A stretch of 64,000 nucleotides of DNA from Bacillaceae bacterium S4-13-56 (GTDB lineage Bacteria > Bacillota > Bacilli > Bacillales > JAWJLM01), in assembly GCA_040191315.1 (NCBI GenBank), contig JAWJLM010000012.1, positions 1-64,000 of the forward strand, in the 5' to 3' direction. The notes under the pieces were generated by a model. It was not told the origin of the DNA. It worked only from the letters and a program-made list of their open reading frames with translations, and did no database searches. Position 1 is the stretch's first letter. Each line of letters starts with the position of its first letter. A program made the position numbers and the translations under genes. Shown here piece by piece: positions 18,184 through 28,156 of this stretch.

Positions 18184-18969
18184 ATGTTTGAGAAAAAAAG
18201 CCTTAAGGGTACATATGCACTCGTTACCGGGGCGTCAAGCGGTTTGGGCTATGCGATGGCAGAAGGGCTGGCAGAAGCTGGTGCTACGGTGGCTTTAGCG
18301 TCAAGGCCTGGAAGCAAATTAACAGACGCCGTTCAGAAGCTCCAGCAACAGGGATTTTCTGTTGTTGGTTTGCCCTTGGATGTCCGCCAAGAGCAGTCGG
18401 TGGACGAGGCCGTACAATGGGTAAGGAAGGAATGGGGACGCCTTGATGTACTGATTAATAATGCAGGCATCGGGATGAAAACTGTCAATCCTGATTTTCT
18501 CACGGAGCCGCAACCCTTTTTTCGTGTAATGCCTGAGAAATTTCGCGATCTTATCGATACCAATTTGACAGGATATTTTCTAGTTTCCAGAGGATTTGCC
18601 CCCCTCATGATTGAACAAGGAAAAGGGAAAATCATTAATATATCAATGAATCATGAGACTATGAAAAGAAAAGGGTTTGTTCCCTATGGTCCATCGAGAG
18701 CGGCAACCGAATCCTTATCACATATTATGGCGGAGGACCTAAAGGAATATCATATTGATGTGAATATGCTTTTACCGGGGGGCGCCACAGTAACGGGAAT
18801 GATTCCTGACAAAACGCGTAGAGAAATCGAAACAAAGTTCCAGCTGCTCGATCCGATGGTAATGGCAGAGCCGGTAGTATTCTTAGCTTCGCAGGAATCA
18901 GATGGGATTACGGGAGAGAGAATCGTAGCAACCGAATTTGAAAATTGGTTTAACAAAAAAAGGATGTGA
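18184..18969 (+). CDS. SDR-family oxidoreductase with altered catalytic residues
   Basis: NAD(P)-dependent short-chain dehydrogenase fold, 261 residues. Cofactor motif TGASSGLG (15-22) and NNAG (about 96-99) are intact. The usual YxxxK is YGPSR here, so the catalytic Lys is Arg, and the position of the catalytic Ser, 13 residues before Tyr, is Met (NISM). A shifted Ser-Tyr-Arg arrangement might still work, or the protein may reduce its substrate weakly. The gene overlaps the aldo/keto reductase region by its last bases, and the two appear to be one operon. The substrate is unknown. Confidence 0.9.
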   Translation: MFEKKSLKGTYALVTGASSGLGYAMAEGLAEAGATVALASRPGSKLTDAVQKLQQQGFSVVGLPLDVRQEQSVDEAVQWVRKEWGRLDVLINNAGIGMKTVNPDFLTEPQPFFRVMPEKFRDLIDTNLTGYFLVSRGFAPLMIEQGKGKIINISMNHETMKRKGFVPYGPSRAATESLSHIMAEDLKEYHIDVNMLLPGGATVTGMIPDKTRREIETKFQLLDPMVMAEPVVFLASQESDGITGERIVATEFENWFNKKRM

Positions 18970-18974
18970 TTGCA

Positions 18975-19961
18975 ATGGAAAAAAGAAAACTCGGAAAAGA
19001 AGGATTAGAAGTATCTGCTTTAGGACTAGGTTGCATGGGGATGTCTGACTTTTACAGCGGCAGGGATGACAAGGAATCCATCAAAACAATCCACTACGCA
19101 CTAGAGCAAGGCATCACGCTGCTCGATACCGCAGATATGTATGGGGTTGGTGAGAATGAAGCGTTAATAGGGCGTGCCATTGCCGACAGGCGGAATCAAG
19201 TGGTAATTGCCACTAAATTCGGTAATGTGAGAGGAGAGGATGGCTCCTTCCTAGGCATCAGCGGTCATCCCGATTATGTAAAAAAAGCCTGTGACGCCAG
19301 CCTTCAGCGTTTAGGTATAGACCATATTGACCTCTATTACCAGCATCGGGTTGATCCACAGGTTCCGATTGAAGAAACCATAGGAGCTATGGCGGATCTT
19401 GTCAAGGAAGGAAAAGTCCGTTACCTTGGAATGTCAGAGGCAAAGCCGGAAACCCTCCGCCGAGCATATACGATTCACCCGATTACCGCGCTGGAAACTG
19501 AATATTCCCTTTGGAGCAGAGATGTAGAGGACGAAATCCTGCCAACCTGCCGTGAACTGGGAATAGGATTTGTACCATATAGTCCATTGGGAAGAGGATT
19601 TTTGACAGGAACGATCCAAAAGTTTGAGGATTTGGCACCAGACGATTACCGTCGATTCTCTCCTCGCTTTCAAGGTGAAAATTTTCAAAAGAATCTTGAT
19701 CTAGTACAAAAAATAGAGGAGATTGCTGCGGAAAAAGGTTGTAAATCCTCCCAATTGGCGCTTGCTTGGCTGTTGGCCCAAGGGGAAGATATCGTTCCCA
19801 TCCCTGGAACCAAGCGGGTCTCTTACTTGATGGAAAACATTGGTGCCCTGCAAATCAAATTAACGAAAGAGGATTTGCAGCGGATAGACGAAGTGGCCCC
19901 AAAAGGCGCGGCTGCAGGGGAACGCTATGAGGAAACAGGAATGAAGTCTGTAAATCTGTAA
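18975..19961 (+). CDS. Aldo/keto reductase
   Basis: NADPH-dependent oxidoreductase of the aldo/keto reductase family (328 residues, TIM barrel). The catalytic tetrad is visible: Asp and Tyr in LLDTADMYG, Lys in IATKFG, His in DLYYQHRVD. The cofactor end motif is [18 protein letters not shown]-like at about 270-287. I chose the ATG ten bases after AAAGGA; a GTG nine bases earlier overlaps the SDR stop. It resembles the YajO/IolS-like group acting on carbonyls. With the SDR it forms a two-gene redox unit. Confidence 0.93.
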   Translation: MEKRKLGKEGLEVSALGLGCMGMSDFYSGRDDKESIKTIHYALEQGITLLDTADMYGVGENEALIGRAIADRRNQVVIATKFGNVRGEDGSFLGISGHPDYVKKACDASLQRLGIDHIDLYYQHRVDPQVPIEETIGAMADLVKEGKVRYLGMSEAKPETLRRAYTIHPITALETEYSLWSRDVEDEILPTCRELGIGFVPYSPLGRGFLTGTIQKFEDLAPDDYRRFSPRFQGENFQKNLDLVQKIEEIAAEKGCKSSQLALAWLLAQGEDIVPIPGTKRVSYLMENIGALQIKLTKEDLQRIDEVAPKGAAAGERYEETGMKSVNL

Positions 19962-20008
19962 AGGTCTAAGGATCAAGAGGGAACAAGTTTCATAGGTGCC
20001 AGGCACCT

Positions 20009-20044
20009 AGAGCCATTAGAACGAATTCTGTTCTAATGGCTCTT
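20009..20044 (+). terminator. Terminator after the aldo/keto reductase gene
   Basis: GAGCCATTAGAAC pairs with GTTCTAATGGCTC around AATTC, followed by TTATTACTTT. It comes 48 bases after the stop codon and just after a GGTGCCAGGCACC palindrome at 19998-20010. Confidence 0.7.
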
Positions 20045-20083
20045 ATTACTTTGTGCCCAGCTCTTTCCCCTGCACTTAATGGC

Positions 20084-20143
20084 TTAATTAACCGCAAACA
20101 GCTGCTCATAACACCGCACTGCTGCCTCAAACTCCGGATGGTG
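20084..20143 (-). pseudogene. Short C-terminal gene remnant beside a repeat
   Basis: On the minus strand the frame HHPEFEAAVRCYEQLFAVN ends at a TAA (20084-20086). Its upstream end stops about a dozen bases from a repeat copy starting at 20156. It looks like the tail of a lost gene. The family is not recognised. Confidence 0.3.
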
Positions 20144-20155
20144 ACTGGCAATTCA

Positions 20156-20236
20156 ACGTGAGAACCGTCCCCACCAACACACAATTCCCGTGAAACAATT
20201 CTGTGAAACGAGATTTTTCGGGTGGTGACAGGCACC
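20156..20236 (+). repeat. Composite repeat before manA
   Basis: GAGAACCGTCCCCACCAACAC followed by GTGAAACAATTCTGTGAAAC, GAGATTTTTCGG and GGTGGTGACAGGCACC (20221-20236). It ends two bases before the manA stop codon. Confidence 0.85.
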
Positions 20237-20238
20237 AA

Positions 20239-21180
20239 TTAATGTGAAACGATCAATTTGGCATTCCCATCCAATTCGTATTCGCCATATCCAGATGGGA
20301 GCATAAAATGGTCACCCTTTTTGAATTTAAACTGATCTTTATCCTTTATTAGGGATCCTGTTCCTTCAATAACACTCACTAACTGGAAGGTGAGGTTTTG
20401 ATTCATTTTTGCGTTGCCTTCCAATTCCCATTTGTGGACAGTGAAATGATCACTTTCTACGAAGGTAGTGATTTTCATATCACCTGACGTTTTAACAACA
20501 GGCTTAATTTCCGGCTTTACAAAAGGAACTGTCGTTACCGCAATCGACTGCTCGATATGCAGCTTCCGCTGATTGCCTTCATTGTCTCTGCGATCATAGT
20601 CATAAACTCTGTATGTTGTATCCGAATTTTGTTGGGTTTCCAGAATGACAATCCCTTCTCCGATCGCATGAACAGTCCCGCTTGGAACAAAGTAAAAGTC
20701 GCCTGGCTTAACTGGTACTTTCGTAAGAAGCTCGTCCCACTTTCCTTCCTGGATCATAGCTGCGAGCTCTTCTCTTGTTTTAGCAGTATGACCATAAACG
20801 ATTTCTGCATTTTCTTTACAATCAATGACGTACCAACATTCTGTCTTGCCCAGATCACCTTCATGTTTAAGGCCATATTCGTCATCAGGATGAACCTGAA
20901 CAGATAAATCCTGAGCAGCATCCAGGATTTTCGTCAACAATGGAAAACGGTCACCCTCCATGTTTCCGAACAGTTCACGTTTATTTTTCCATAACTCTCC
21001 CAAAGTTAATCCCTTGTACTCCCCGTTCTTAACGACACTCTGACCGTTGCTGTGAGCAGCAAATGCCCAGCATTCGCCCGTTTGGTCGGAAGGAATCTCA
21101 TAGCCAAAAGACTTCAGCTGTTCACCGCCCCAAATTCGTTCTTTGAAAACCGGCTCAAAAAATAATGGTTGTATCGACAT
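20239..21180 (-). CDS. manA: Mannose-6-phosphate isomerase, class I
   Basis: Zinc enzyme interconverting mannose-6-phosphate and fructose-6-phosphate, 313 residues, typical of the short Bacillus ManA/Pmi type. Metal-site motifs: SVQVHPDDEYG (about 96-106), KTECWYVI, and GTVHAIGEG. The N-terminal KERIWGG and GECWAFAAH segments are conserved. It follows the ROK fructokinase gene, so the two supply and use fructose-6-phosphate. A broken manA copy lies at 39760-39912. Confidence 0.95.
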   Translation of the reverse strand: MSIQPLFFEPVFKERIWGGEQLKSFGYEIPSDQTGECWAFAAHSNGQSVVKNGEYKGLTLGELWKNKRELFGNMEGDRFPLLTKILDAAQDLSVQVHPDDEYGLKHEGDLGKTECWYVIDCKENAEIVYGHTAKTREELAAMIQEGKWDELLTKVPVKPGDFYFVPSGTVHAIGEGIVILETQQNSDTTYRVYDYDRRDNEGNQRKLHIEQSIAVTTVPFVKPEIKPVVKTSGDMKITTFVESDHFTVHKWELEGNAKMNQNLTFQLVSVIEGTGSLIKDKDQFKFKKGDHFMLPSGYGEYELDGNAKLIVSH

Positions 21181-21256
21181 GTTCTAAACCTCCATAGTAA
21201 CGATTCACATAACTCCCATATTAATAGACATGTTCAGGAAGAGCAATGTTTACTTC

Positions 21257-22123
21257 CTATTCCTGTACTCCCAATTCATTTTTGGCAAGTAATAGAGAAC
21301 CTATAATTCCTGCATGATCACCGAGACCTGGACTTACGATATAATCAGACAGGTCTGGCAAAGCAACATAGCCATTCAGGAGCTTTTCTAAGTATTTATG
21401 AATATACGAAAATACCTGCTTCTGATTCATGACTCCTCCGCCAAGAATAATCTTTTTCGGTGAAAGGATCAGGATATACTGCATCAGTGCCTGGGCGATA
21501 TAATAACCTTCCATCTCCCAAACTTGATCGCGTCCGACCAGTTCAATACCTTTTGCTCCCCAGCGCTCTTCAATAGCAGGACCCGCCGCAAGTCCTTCAA
21601 GGCAATCCGAATGATAAGGACACTTTCCATTATAGTGATCCTCTGGATGCCTTCTTACAAGGATATGCCCCATTTCCGGATGTGAAAGCCCTTGGAGCAG
21701 TTTTCCCTGTACGACTGCGCCCGCCCCAATTCCTGTTCCAACCGTAATATATAAGCAGCTGTCCAGTCCTTTCGCTGCACCAAGGGTGGCTTCTCCCAAT
21801 GCAGCAGCGTTAACATCTGTATTAAATCCAACTGGAACTTCTAATGCTTTTTTTATTTCCTGGACAAAAGGATAGCCCTTCCACCCTGGCTTAGGTGTCG
21901 AGGTGATATTCCCGTATGTAGCGCTATCCGCATTCACATCTATTGGCCCAAATGATCCAATACCAATTGCCCTAATTGGATATTTTTGAAAAAATTCTAC
22001 AACCTGCGGGATAGTCTCGGATGGTACTGTTGTTGGAATCTGGCCTTTTTCCACTATATTCCCCGCTTCATCTCCTACGGCAAAAACGAACTTGGTGCCG
22101 CCTGCTTCAATTGCTCCTAGCAT
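21257..22123 (-). CDS. gmuE: ROK-family fructokinase
   Basis: ATP-dependent sugar kinase, 288 residues, closely like Bacillus GmuE/ScrK fructokinases. It begins MLGAIEAGGTKFVFAVG (phosphate loop), with catalytic Asp in FNTDVNAAALGE, the TVGTGIGAG motif, and the zinc motif HILVRRHPEDHYNGKCPYH then CLEGLAAG. It is upstream of manA on the same strand. Together they would turn fructose or mannose into fructose-6-phosphate. The symbol is by resemblance. Confidence 0.9.
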   Translation of the reverse strand: MLGAIEAGGTKFVFAVGDEAGNIVEKGQIPTTVPSETIPQVVEFFQKYPIRAIGIGSFGPIDVNADSATYGNITSTPKPGWKGYPFVQEIKKALEVPVGFNTDVNAAALGEATLGAAKGLDSCLYITVGTGIGAGAVVQGKLLQGLSHPEMGHILVRRHPEDHYNGKCPYHSDCLEGLAAGPAIEERWGAKGIELVGRDQVWEMEGYYIAQALMQYILILSPKKIILGGGVMNQKQVFSYIHKYLEKLLNGYVALPDLSDYIVSPGLGDHAGIIGSLLLAKNELGVQE

Positions 22124-22339
22124 TACTATTCCTCCAGATTTAAAATTTCAAGACTTTTGTTCCCAATCCTGGTCTATCCTTTGGCTTTTTCCATATGAAA
22201 AACAGAGTAGGAATCATGATAAAGAACCCTAAATTTCATACTTTCTTTGGATTAAGCACACTGCACACTTTATTACCCTTATTTTACCATATGAATCCCA
22301 AAGAAATAGAACATTTATCTCAAAACACCCACCAACTCA

Positions 22340-22394
22340 CAAATCTCGTGGAACAATTCTGTGAAACGAGATTTTTCGGGTGGTGACAGGCACC
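22340..22394 (+). repeat. Extended GGTGGTGACAGGCACC repeat
   Basis: CTCGTGGAACAATTCTGTGA, ACGAGATTTTTCGG, then GGTGGTGACAGGCACC (22379-22394). It is one base from the stop codon of the ugd gene. Confidence 0.85.
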
Positions 22395-22395
22395 A

Positions 22396-23562
22396 TCAAT
22401 CCCTACTAAACAAATCTCGTGTATACACCTTATCCTCAACTTCACGCAAATCATCTGATAATCGATTTGCGACAATTACATCTGATAGTCTTTTGAATTC
22501 TTCGAAGTCATTAATTACTCTGGAATTATAGAATGCATCCTCTTGGAGTGCTGGTTCATATACCACGACTTCAATTCCCTTAGCTTTTATGCGCTTCATA
22601 ACCCCTTGAATAGCCGATTGCCTAAAGTTATCAGAATCTAGTTTCATCGTAAGCCGATAGATTCCTACCACTTTAGGCTTTCTTTTGATAATCATCGTAG
22701 CAACATGATCTTTTCTGGTTCTATTGGCATCTACTATTGCTGCAATGATATTATTTGGAACATCTTCATAATTTGCCAATAACTGCTTTGTATCTTTAGG
22801 AAGGCAGTAACCACCGTATCCAAAGGAAGGATTATTGTAATGTGTACCTATTCGTGGATCTAGACCGACACCATCGATAATCTGCTTGGTGTCTAATCCT
22901 CTTACTTCCGCATAGGAGTCTAGCTCATTAAAGAAAGCAACTCTCATTGCTAAATAAGTGTTTGCAAACAGCTTTATAGCCTCAGCTTCTGTTGCATTAG
23001 TAAACAAGACATCTATATTTTCTTTTAGAGCACCTTCAATTAATAAATCAGCAAAAACTCTTGCTCTTTCAGACTGTTCCCCAACAACAATTCTTGAAGG
23101 ATACAAGTTATCATATAATGCCTTACCTTCCCTTAAAAACTCTGGTGAAAAGATTATATTTTCCGTCTCGAATTTTTCTTTTACTGCTTCGGTATAACCT
23201 ACCGGAACTGTCGATTTAATAACCATGACTGCATCTGGATTAATGGATAAAACATTAGCAATAACAGCTTCTACAGATCTAGTATTAAAATAATTCTTTT
23301 CCGAATCATAATTAGTAGGTGTAGAGATGATTACATATTCAGCATTTTTAAATGCCTTATAATTGTCCGTCGTAGCCGATAAGTTCAATTCCCTCGAAGC
23401 TAAGAAATCTTCAACTTCCTTATCCATTATTGGAGATCTTCTATTGTTAATCATATCTACTTTTTCTTGAATAATATCTAACGCAATCACTTCATTGTGT
23501 TGAGCAAGCAATATCGCATTAGATAAGCCAACATACCCAGCTCCAGCTATAGTAATCCTCAT
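22396..23562 (-). CDS. ugd: UDP-glucose 6-dehydrogenase family protein
   Basis: NAD-dependent four-electron oxidation of a UDP-sugar to the uronate, used for surface polysaccharides. It has 388 residues from the ATG chosen here (GAGGGGAAG six bases upstream; a start seven codons earlier is less likely). N-terminal Rossmann motif [26 protein letters not shown] segment, and active-site Cys in [15 protein letters not shown]. The shorter length fits the Ugd branch of enteric and Gram-positive bacteria. No polysaccharide cluster lies next to it. A fragment of the same gene is at 23735-23807. Confidence 0.93.
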   Translation of the reverse strand: MRITIAGAGYVGLSNAILLAQHNEVIALDIIQEKVDMINNRRSPIMDKEVEDFLASRELNLSATTDNYKAFKNAEYVIISTPTNYDSEKNYFNTRSVEAVIANVLSINPDAVMVIKSTVPVGYTEAVKEKFETENIIFSPEFLREGKALYDNLYPSRIVVGEQSERARVFADLLIEGALKENIDVLFTNATEAEAIKLFANTYLAMRVAFFNELDSYAEVRGLDTKQIIDGVGLDPRIGTHYNNPSFGYGGYCLPKDTKQLLANYEDVPNNIIAAIVDANRTRKDHVATMIIKRKPKVVGIYRLTMKLDSDNFRQSAIQGVMKRIKAKGIEVVVYEPALQEDAFYNSRVINDFEEFKRLSDVIVANRLSDDLREVEDKVYTRDLFSRD

Positions 23563-23734
23563 ATTAACTTCCCCTCTCTCCATATTTCAAAAAAATAAAT
23601 GAATGAATGATATGATTATTAGTTTCCTTACTAAAAACTATAAACACGATGTAACTTTTCAAAATCTTAATAAAAAGCTGCGATATCCCTAGCATTCCAT
23701 GTCTTCGCGGCACCCTTAAACGGTTCAATTCTTA

Positions 23735-23807
23735 TCTATATTTTCTTTTAGAGCACCTTCAACTAATACCTTTGCTCTTTCACACTGTTCCCCAACAACG
23801 ATTCTTA
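23735..23807 (-). pseudogene. Fragment of a second ugd copy
   Basis: About 73 bases closely match 23005-23090 inside ugd, including TATTTTCTTTTAGAGCACC and CACTGTTCCCCAACAAC, with a 17-base deletion and several changes. It lies 170 bases upstream of the intact gene and is too short to code. It is a relic of a duplicated ugd. Confidence 0.6.
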
Positions 23808-23924
23808 GCCTCTCCCATATTTCATTTAACTGTTCTTGGCTTAATTGCGAAAGGGCTTCTTTAGGATTCAAAAAACTCACCCTATCCACTAACCCCTCAG
23901 TGCCAGGGGCAGTCCCAATCTACT

Positions 23925-24764
23925 CTAGACCGACTTCATTTCCATAATTATGTCGGATATACTTTTTACTTTTACACCAGTGTATTCCGGATAATCGAGT
24001 TCAAAGAAATCAATAAATATCGTTTGCATCTGCAAGTGGATGGCAGGTGCTATTTCGTTAACATAATTATCCCCAATCGAAAGAACCTTTTCAGGGGAAA
24101 TTTGATAGTGTTCCAATAGCCTTGCAAAATGATTCTTTGTATACTGTGGTTTACGGGCCTCCGTAATAACCTCTTTAAAAATACCCACAAGATCTAAGAG
24201 CTGTAAAAGCCGATGCACATCGTCTTCTTGACTATTTGTGAGCAGAACCAGTTGCTTTTTTTCCCTTAAATTCAACAACGCCTCACGCAATCCTGGTATT
24301 TTTGTTAATTGAAATTGATCTGTCGCCATAAAATTCTTTGTTTTCACGTAAGACGTATGGGTATCAACCACTCCGTAATGTCTCGCACACACATTTGGTA
24401 GCCACCAGCCATCACCAATGGCAATCATCGAATCAAAATCAAAGCTGATTGGGTGAGGATAAAGCGTTCGAACTTCATTCTCTTCTAGCTCGACCCCTGT
24501 CCATTTCCAAGCCTGAATCACGGTTGAATCCATCGAATCTACTTTTAAAACATGGTCTCTTACCACATCATACACTTTTCCTATGGTTACAATATGTTCC
24601 CCAGCGACGATTTTTTCATATTCTTTACTGAACTCAGGCCATAATGCTTCTGGGAGCTCCTGTTTTAATTGTTCTGCATAATACTCAAAATGATCGGTGT
24701 CTTCATATAAGGTCCCATCAAGATCAAAAATAAATAATTCACTATCTGTTAACAAATTACCCAT
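23925..24764 (-). CDS. HAD-superfamily hydrolase
   Basis: Probable phosphatase, 279 residues. Motif I is IFDLDGTLYED (about residue 12-22), motif II LLTNSQ, motif III GDNYVNEI. The start was chosen at the ATG with GGGAGGT five bases upstream. It is divergent from the UgpCAEB-like importer at 25219. That position suggests it dephosphorylates an imported phosphate ester, but HAD substrates cannot be read from sequence. A repeat-like GTGCCAGGGGCAGTCCC sequence touches its stop. Confidence 0.85.
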   Translation of the reverse strand: MGNLLTDSELFIFDLDGTLYEDTDHFEYYAEQLKQELPEALWPEFSKEYEKIVAGEHIVTIGKVYDVVRDHVLKVDSMDSTVIQAWKWTGVELEENEVRTLYPHPISFDFDSMIAIGDGWWLPNVCARHYGVVDTHTSYVKTKNFMATDQFQLTKIPGLREALLNLREKKQLVLLTNSQEDDVHRLLQLLDLVGIFKEVITEARKPQYTKNHFARLLEHYQISPEKVLSIGDNYVNEIAPAIHLQMQTIFIDFFELDYPEYTGVKVKSISDIIMEMKSV

Positions 24765-25218
24765 AACTACCTCCCAGTTGGGACACAGGGAAAGGCTCAC
24801 TGTCCCTGACCCTAAAAAGTATAGGAGACGCCAAAACAAAGTACCTGCCCCTTTGTCCCCATTTTTTTGTTATATTACCCTGTATTTTGACATTATTCTA
24901 TAAAATCACAAATGAATTTACTTAATTTTCACAATTCCTTTATGTTAACTTAGCATTCGGTCAGTAGAATAAAACATGTCACCTCTTCAACTAAATGAGC
25001 TGACTTCCATCAGGAGAAGTACCCCCTTTTTTCTACTGATGGTTAGGTATGTATGCAAAGCCTGATTGATTTCATCCAATTAGGCTTTGCCATTTTCGGC
25101 AGTTGAGCTCGTTAGTAGTTTCGTAGTTTCCATTTGCAGCATACGAGGAATTTCATTTGCAGCAATAGCGAAGAAATTTATTGCCGAACACTAGCAAAAT
25201 GAATAGGAGGTCCCATCT
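24765..25218 (+). promoter_or_regulatory. Leader region of the UgpCAEB-like operon, two hairpins
   Basis: 454 bases without a gene, between divergent units. Hairpin 1: CCATCAG (25007-25013) with CTGATGG (25036-25042). Hairpin 2: GCAAAGCCTGATTG (25055-25068) with CAATTAGGCTTTGC (25077-25090), one mismatch. Hairpin 2 is followed by CATTTTC, so it may end transcription early. At 24780-24835 is a repeat of the GGGACA...TGTCCC type. No known riboswitch was recognised. Confidence 0.45.
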
Positions 25219-26313
25219 TTGAAGCTACAGTTAAAGAACTTAACGATGAAATTTGACGATATCATTGCCGTTAATGGCTTAGATGTAACCATTAATGAAG
25301 GAGAGCTTGTCTCCCTGTTAGGTCCCAGCGGTTGTGGAAAAAGTACGACGCTTTTTATGGTGGCGGGTTTATATAAGCCTACCTCTGGAGAATTGTACTT
25401 TGGCGATCAACTCGTAAATGAAATTGAACCAGAAAACCGTGAAATAGGAATGGTTTTCCAAAACTATGCTTTATACCCGCATATGACGGTGTTAAAAAAT
25501 ATTATGTTTCCATTAAAAATGGCTAAAGTCCCGAAAAAGGAAGCAGCCGAACGTGCTGTTGAAATGGCCAAGCTAGTTCACATTGACCATCTGCTTGACC
25601 GAAAACCGAAGCAACTTTCTGGAGGACAGCAGCAACGCGTGGCCATCGCTCGAGCACTTGTCAAGCAGCCAAAACTTTTACTCTTAGATGAGCCGCTTTC
25701 AAACCTAGATGCCCGACTTCGCCTTGAAATGCGCGAGGAAATTCGCCGCATCCAGCAGGAAGTTGGGATTACAACAATTTTTGTCACACATGATCAAGAA
25801 GAAGCGATGAGCATCTCGGACAAGGTATTGCTCATGAAGGATGGAAAATTCCAGCAGTATAGTCACCCGCAAGAGATGTATGATCAGCCTGTTAATTCAT
25901 TTGTCGGTTCTTTCATGGGAAATCCACCGATTAATATGATTCCTGTTGTTTTTGATAAAAATCAACAAAGTGTGCACCTCAGCAGTAACGGAGAATGCCT
26001 CAAGCTCCCTAGTCACACGAGGCTCGATCTTCCTTCTGGAAAAGAGATGCTATTAGGAATAAGGCCAGAGGATTTCACACTGGCTAACAGCGATACGGAT
26101 GATGGTTTCCTGACCGCGAAGGTGGAGGTGATTGAGCATATCGGTCGTGATACACTCCTAAATGCCACAATAGGGGATCAGCCGATTCGCGCCTTAGTTC
26201 AGCCTGATGTAACCGTTCAAAAAGGGGACAAGGTGAAGTTCACAATCCGAAAGAAACATTTTCACTTATTTGATGCCCAAACAGAAATAAACCTGCTTAG
26301 GAACAACTTATAA
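25219..26313 (+). CDS. ABC transporter ATP-binding protein, UgpC/MsmX type
   Basis: Cytoplasmic ATPase, 364 residues, of a CUT1-type importer. Walker A GPSGCGKST, signature LSGGQQQRVAIARA, Walker B LLLLDEPLSNLDAR, FVTHDQEEA switch, and a C-terminal OB-like regulatory domain (about 240-364). TTG start after AGGAGG. First gene of the operon, 14 bases before the permease gene. It could also serve the ATPase-less sugar importer at 2.2-5.2 kb, as MsmX does in Bacillus. Confidence 0.93.
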   Translation: MKLQLKNLTMKFDDIIAVNGLDVTINEGELVSLLGPSGCGKSTTLFMVAGLYKPTSGELYFGDQLVNEIEPENREIGMVFQNYALYPHMTVLKNIMFPLKMAKVPKKEAAERAVEMAKLVHIDHLLDRKPKQLSGGQQQRVAIARALVKQPKLLLLDEPLSNLDARLRLEMREEIRRIQQEVGITTIFVTHDQEEAMSISDKVLLMKDGKFQQYSHPQEMYDQPVNSFVGSFMGNPPINMIPVVFDKNQQSVHLSSNGECLKLPSHTRLDLPSGKEMLLGIRPEDFTLANSDTDDGFLTAKVEVIEHIGRDTLLNATIGDQPIRALVQPDVTVQKGDKVKFTIRKKHFHLFDAQTEINLLRNNL

Positions 26314-26326
26314 AGGAGGGCCACTG

Positions 26327-27217
26327 TTGAAGCAAAAACCAACTTTACAATCAACATTGAAAGCCCTTCTCTATTTAGCACCTGCTCTAATTATTTTAGG
26401 GGTTTTCAATATTTATCCCATTATCAAATCGTTTTTAATGAGCTTTTATACGGACTATGACTACTTCAAAGACATTGTCCATGAATATGGTTTTGATAAC
26501 TTTATGTTTATTTTTAATGATTCCGAGTTTTGGGTCGCGATGAAAAATACATTTATTTTCGTTCTTGGCGTCGTGCCCATGTCGATTCTTCTTTCACTCG
26601 GTATTGCGATTCTATTAAACTCCAAGATTAAATTTCGCGGAATATTCCGGTCGATTTACTTTTTACCTTTCGTCACTTCGGTTGTTGCCGTTTCCATCGT
26701 CTGGCGCTGGATTTACCATACCGATTATGGTCTATTCAACTACTTTCTCGGCCTGTTCGGAGTTGATCCAATTCAATGGTTAACCGACCCACAATGGGCG
26801 ATGCCGGCACTGATTATTATGAGTATTTGGAAAGGCTTAGGCTATAACATCATCATCTTTTTAGCCGGATTGCAAAATATCGATCAACAATATTACTTAG
26901 CCGCCCAAATGGATGGGGCAAGACCTTGGAAACGATTTTTGCATATGACTGTTCCAATGCTGTCCCCTACGACTTTTTTTGTCAGCATCGTAGCAATCAT
27001 CAATTCCTTTAAGGTCTTTGATGAAATCTTTGCTTTGTTCAACGGAAAACCCGGACCTGCATACAGTGCGCAAACCATAGTCTATTATATCTATGAAAAA
27101 TTTTACAACGAATGGGAATTTGGCATTGCCTCCGCTGCTGCCTACATTCTTTTTATCATTATTTTTATTTTTACCCTTGTCCAACTATACATTGGAAAAC
27201 GCAGGGTGACTTACTAG
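26327..27217 (+). CDS. ABC transporter permease, UgpA type
   Basis: Membrane subunit, 296 residues with six likely membrane segments. EAA-type loop YYLAAQMDGARPWKRFLHMT precedes the last segments. TTG start with GGAGGG upstream. It pairs with the permease at 27236. The operon order ATPase, A, E, B is like ugp-type or other CUT1 importers. Confidence 0.93.
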   Translation: MKQKPTLQSTLKALLYLAPALIILGVFNIYPIIKSFLMSFYTDYDYFKDIVHEYGFDNFMFIFNDSEFWVAMKNTFIFVLGVVPMSILLSLGIAILLNSKIKFRGIFRSIYFLPFVTSVVAVSIVWRWIYHTDYGLFNYFLGLFGVDPIQWLTDPQWAMPALIIMSIWKGLGYNIIIFLAGLQNIDQQYYLAAQMDGARPWKRFLHMTVPMLSPTTFFVSIVAIINSFKVFDEIFALFNGKPGPAYSAQTIVYYIYEKFYNEWEFGIASAAAYILFIIIFIFTLVQLYIGKRRVTY

Positions 27218-27235
27218 TGGAAAGGGGAGAAACGA

Positions 27236-28060
27236 ATGCAAAAGGCCGCTTTATCAAAAGGATTCATCTATCTCATTCTCATTCTTGGAAGTGCTTTAAT
27301 GCTTTTGCCGTTTATTTGGATGGTTAGTACATCTCTAAAATCTGCGGGTGAAGTAATGAGGATGCCACCTGTGTGGATTCCCTCTGACCTTAAGTGGGAA
27401 AACTATGCAATCGCATGGGAGATGGCGCCATTTGCTAGATATACACTGAATAGTTTAATCGTCACCATCTTATCGACAATCGGCGAACTGCTAACAACGA
27501 TTCTCGCCGCTTATGCCTTTTCACGAATTCACTTTTATGGCCGTGACATAGTCTTTGCCGTTTTACTTGGAACAATGATGGTACCTGGTGAGGTTCTATT
27601 AATCCCGAACTTTGTGACACTATCAAACCTTGGTTGGATTGATCAATACGAAGCACTGATTGTTCCATGGCTCGCAAGTATTTTCTCCATCTTTTTATTG
27701 CGTCAGTATTTTTTAGGGATCCCGCAAGAACTTTCGTATGCGGCGAAGATGGATGGATGCAGTAATTTCCGGTTCCTTTGGACAATTATGGTTCCATTAG
27801 CGAAACCAGCGCTAATAACAATCGCCCTTTTAAAAGCAATTGGCAGTTGGAACGCCTTTTTATGGCCACTAATTGTGACCCAATCAAAGGAAATGCGCAC
27901 GCTACCTGTCGGACTCACCTCCTTTAGTACCGAGGCTGGGACCGTCTATGAATTACTCATGGCCGCATCAACCATGATTATTCTGCCAATGATTATTCTT
28001 TATTTAATTTTACAAAAATACATCATCGAAGGTGTATCGAAAGCTGGGATTAAAGGCTAG
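27236..28060 (+). CDS. ABC transporter permease, UgpE type
   Basis: Second membrane subunit, 274 residues, six likely membrane segments, with the EAA-type loop YAAKMDGCSNFRFLWTIMVP. An AAAGGGGAG site precedes the ATG. It is 18 bases after the first permease gene and about 96 before the binding-protein gene. Confidence 0.93.
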   Translation: MQKAALSKGFIYLILILGSALMLLPFIWMVSTSLKSAGEVMRMPPVWIPSDLKWENYAIAWEMAPFARYTLNSLIVTILSTIGELLTTILAAYAFSRIHFYGRDIVFAVLLGTMMVPGEVLLIPNFVTLSNLGWIDQYEALIVPWLASIFSIFLLRQYFLGIPQELSYAAKMDGCSNFRFLWTIMVPLAKPALITIALLKAIGSWNAFLWPLIVTQSKEMRTLPVGLTSFSTEAGTVYELLMAASTMIILPMIILYLILQKYIIEGVSKAGIKG

Positions 28061-28156
28061 CACCATTTAAACCATTAAGGGGGGTGGTACTTCAACTCAA
28101 GCATCGTCCAGGTTCGATTTTGTATATTACTAAACTCAATTTAGGAGGATAAAACT

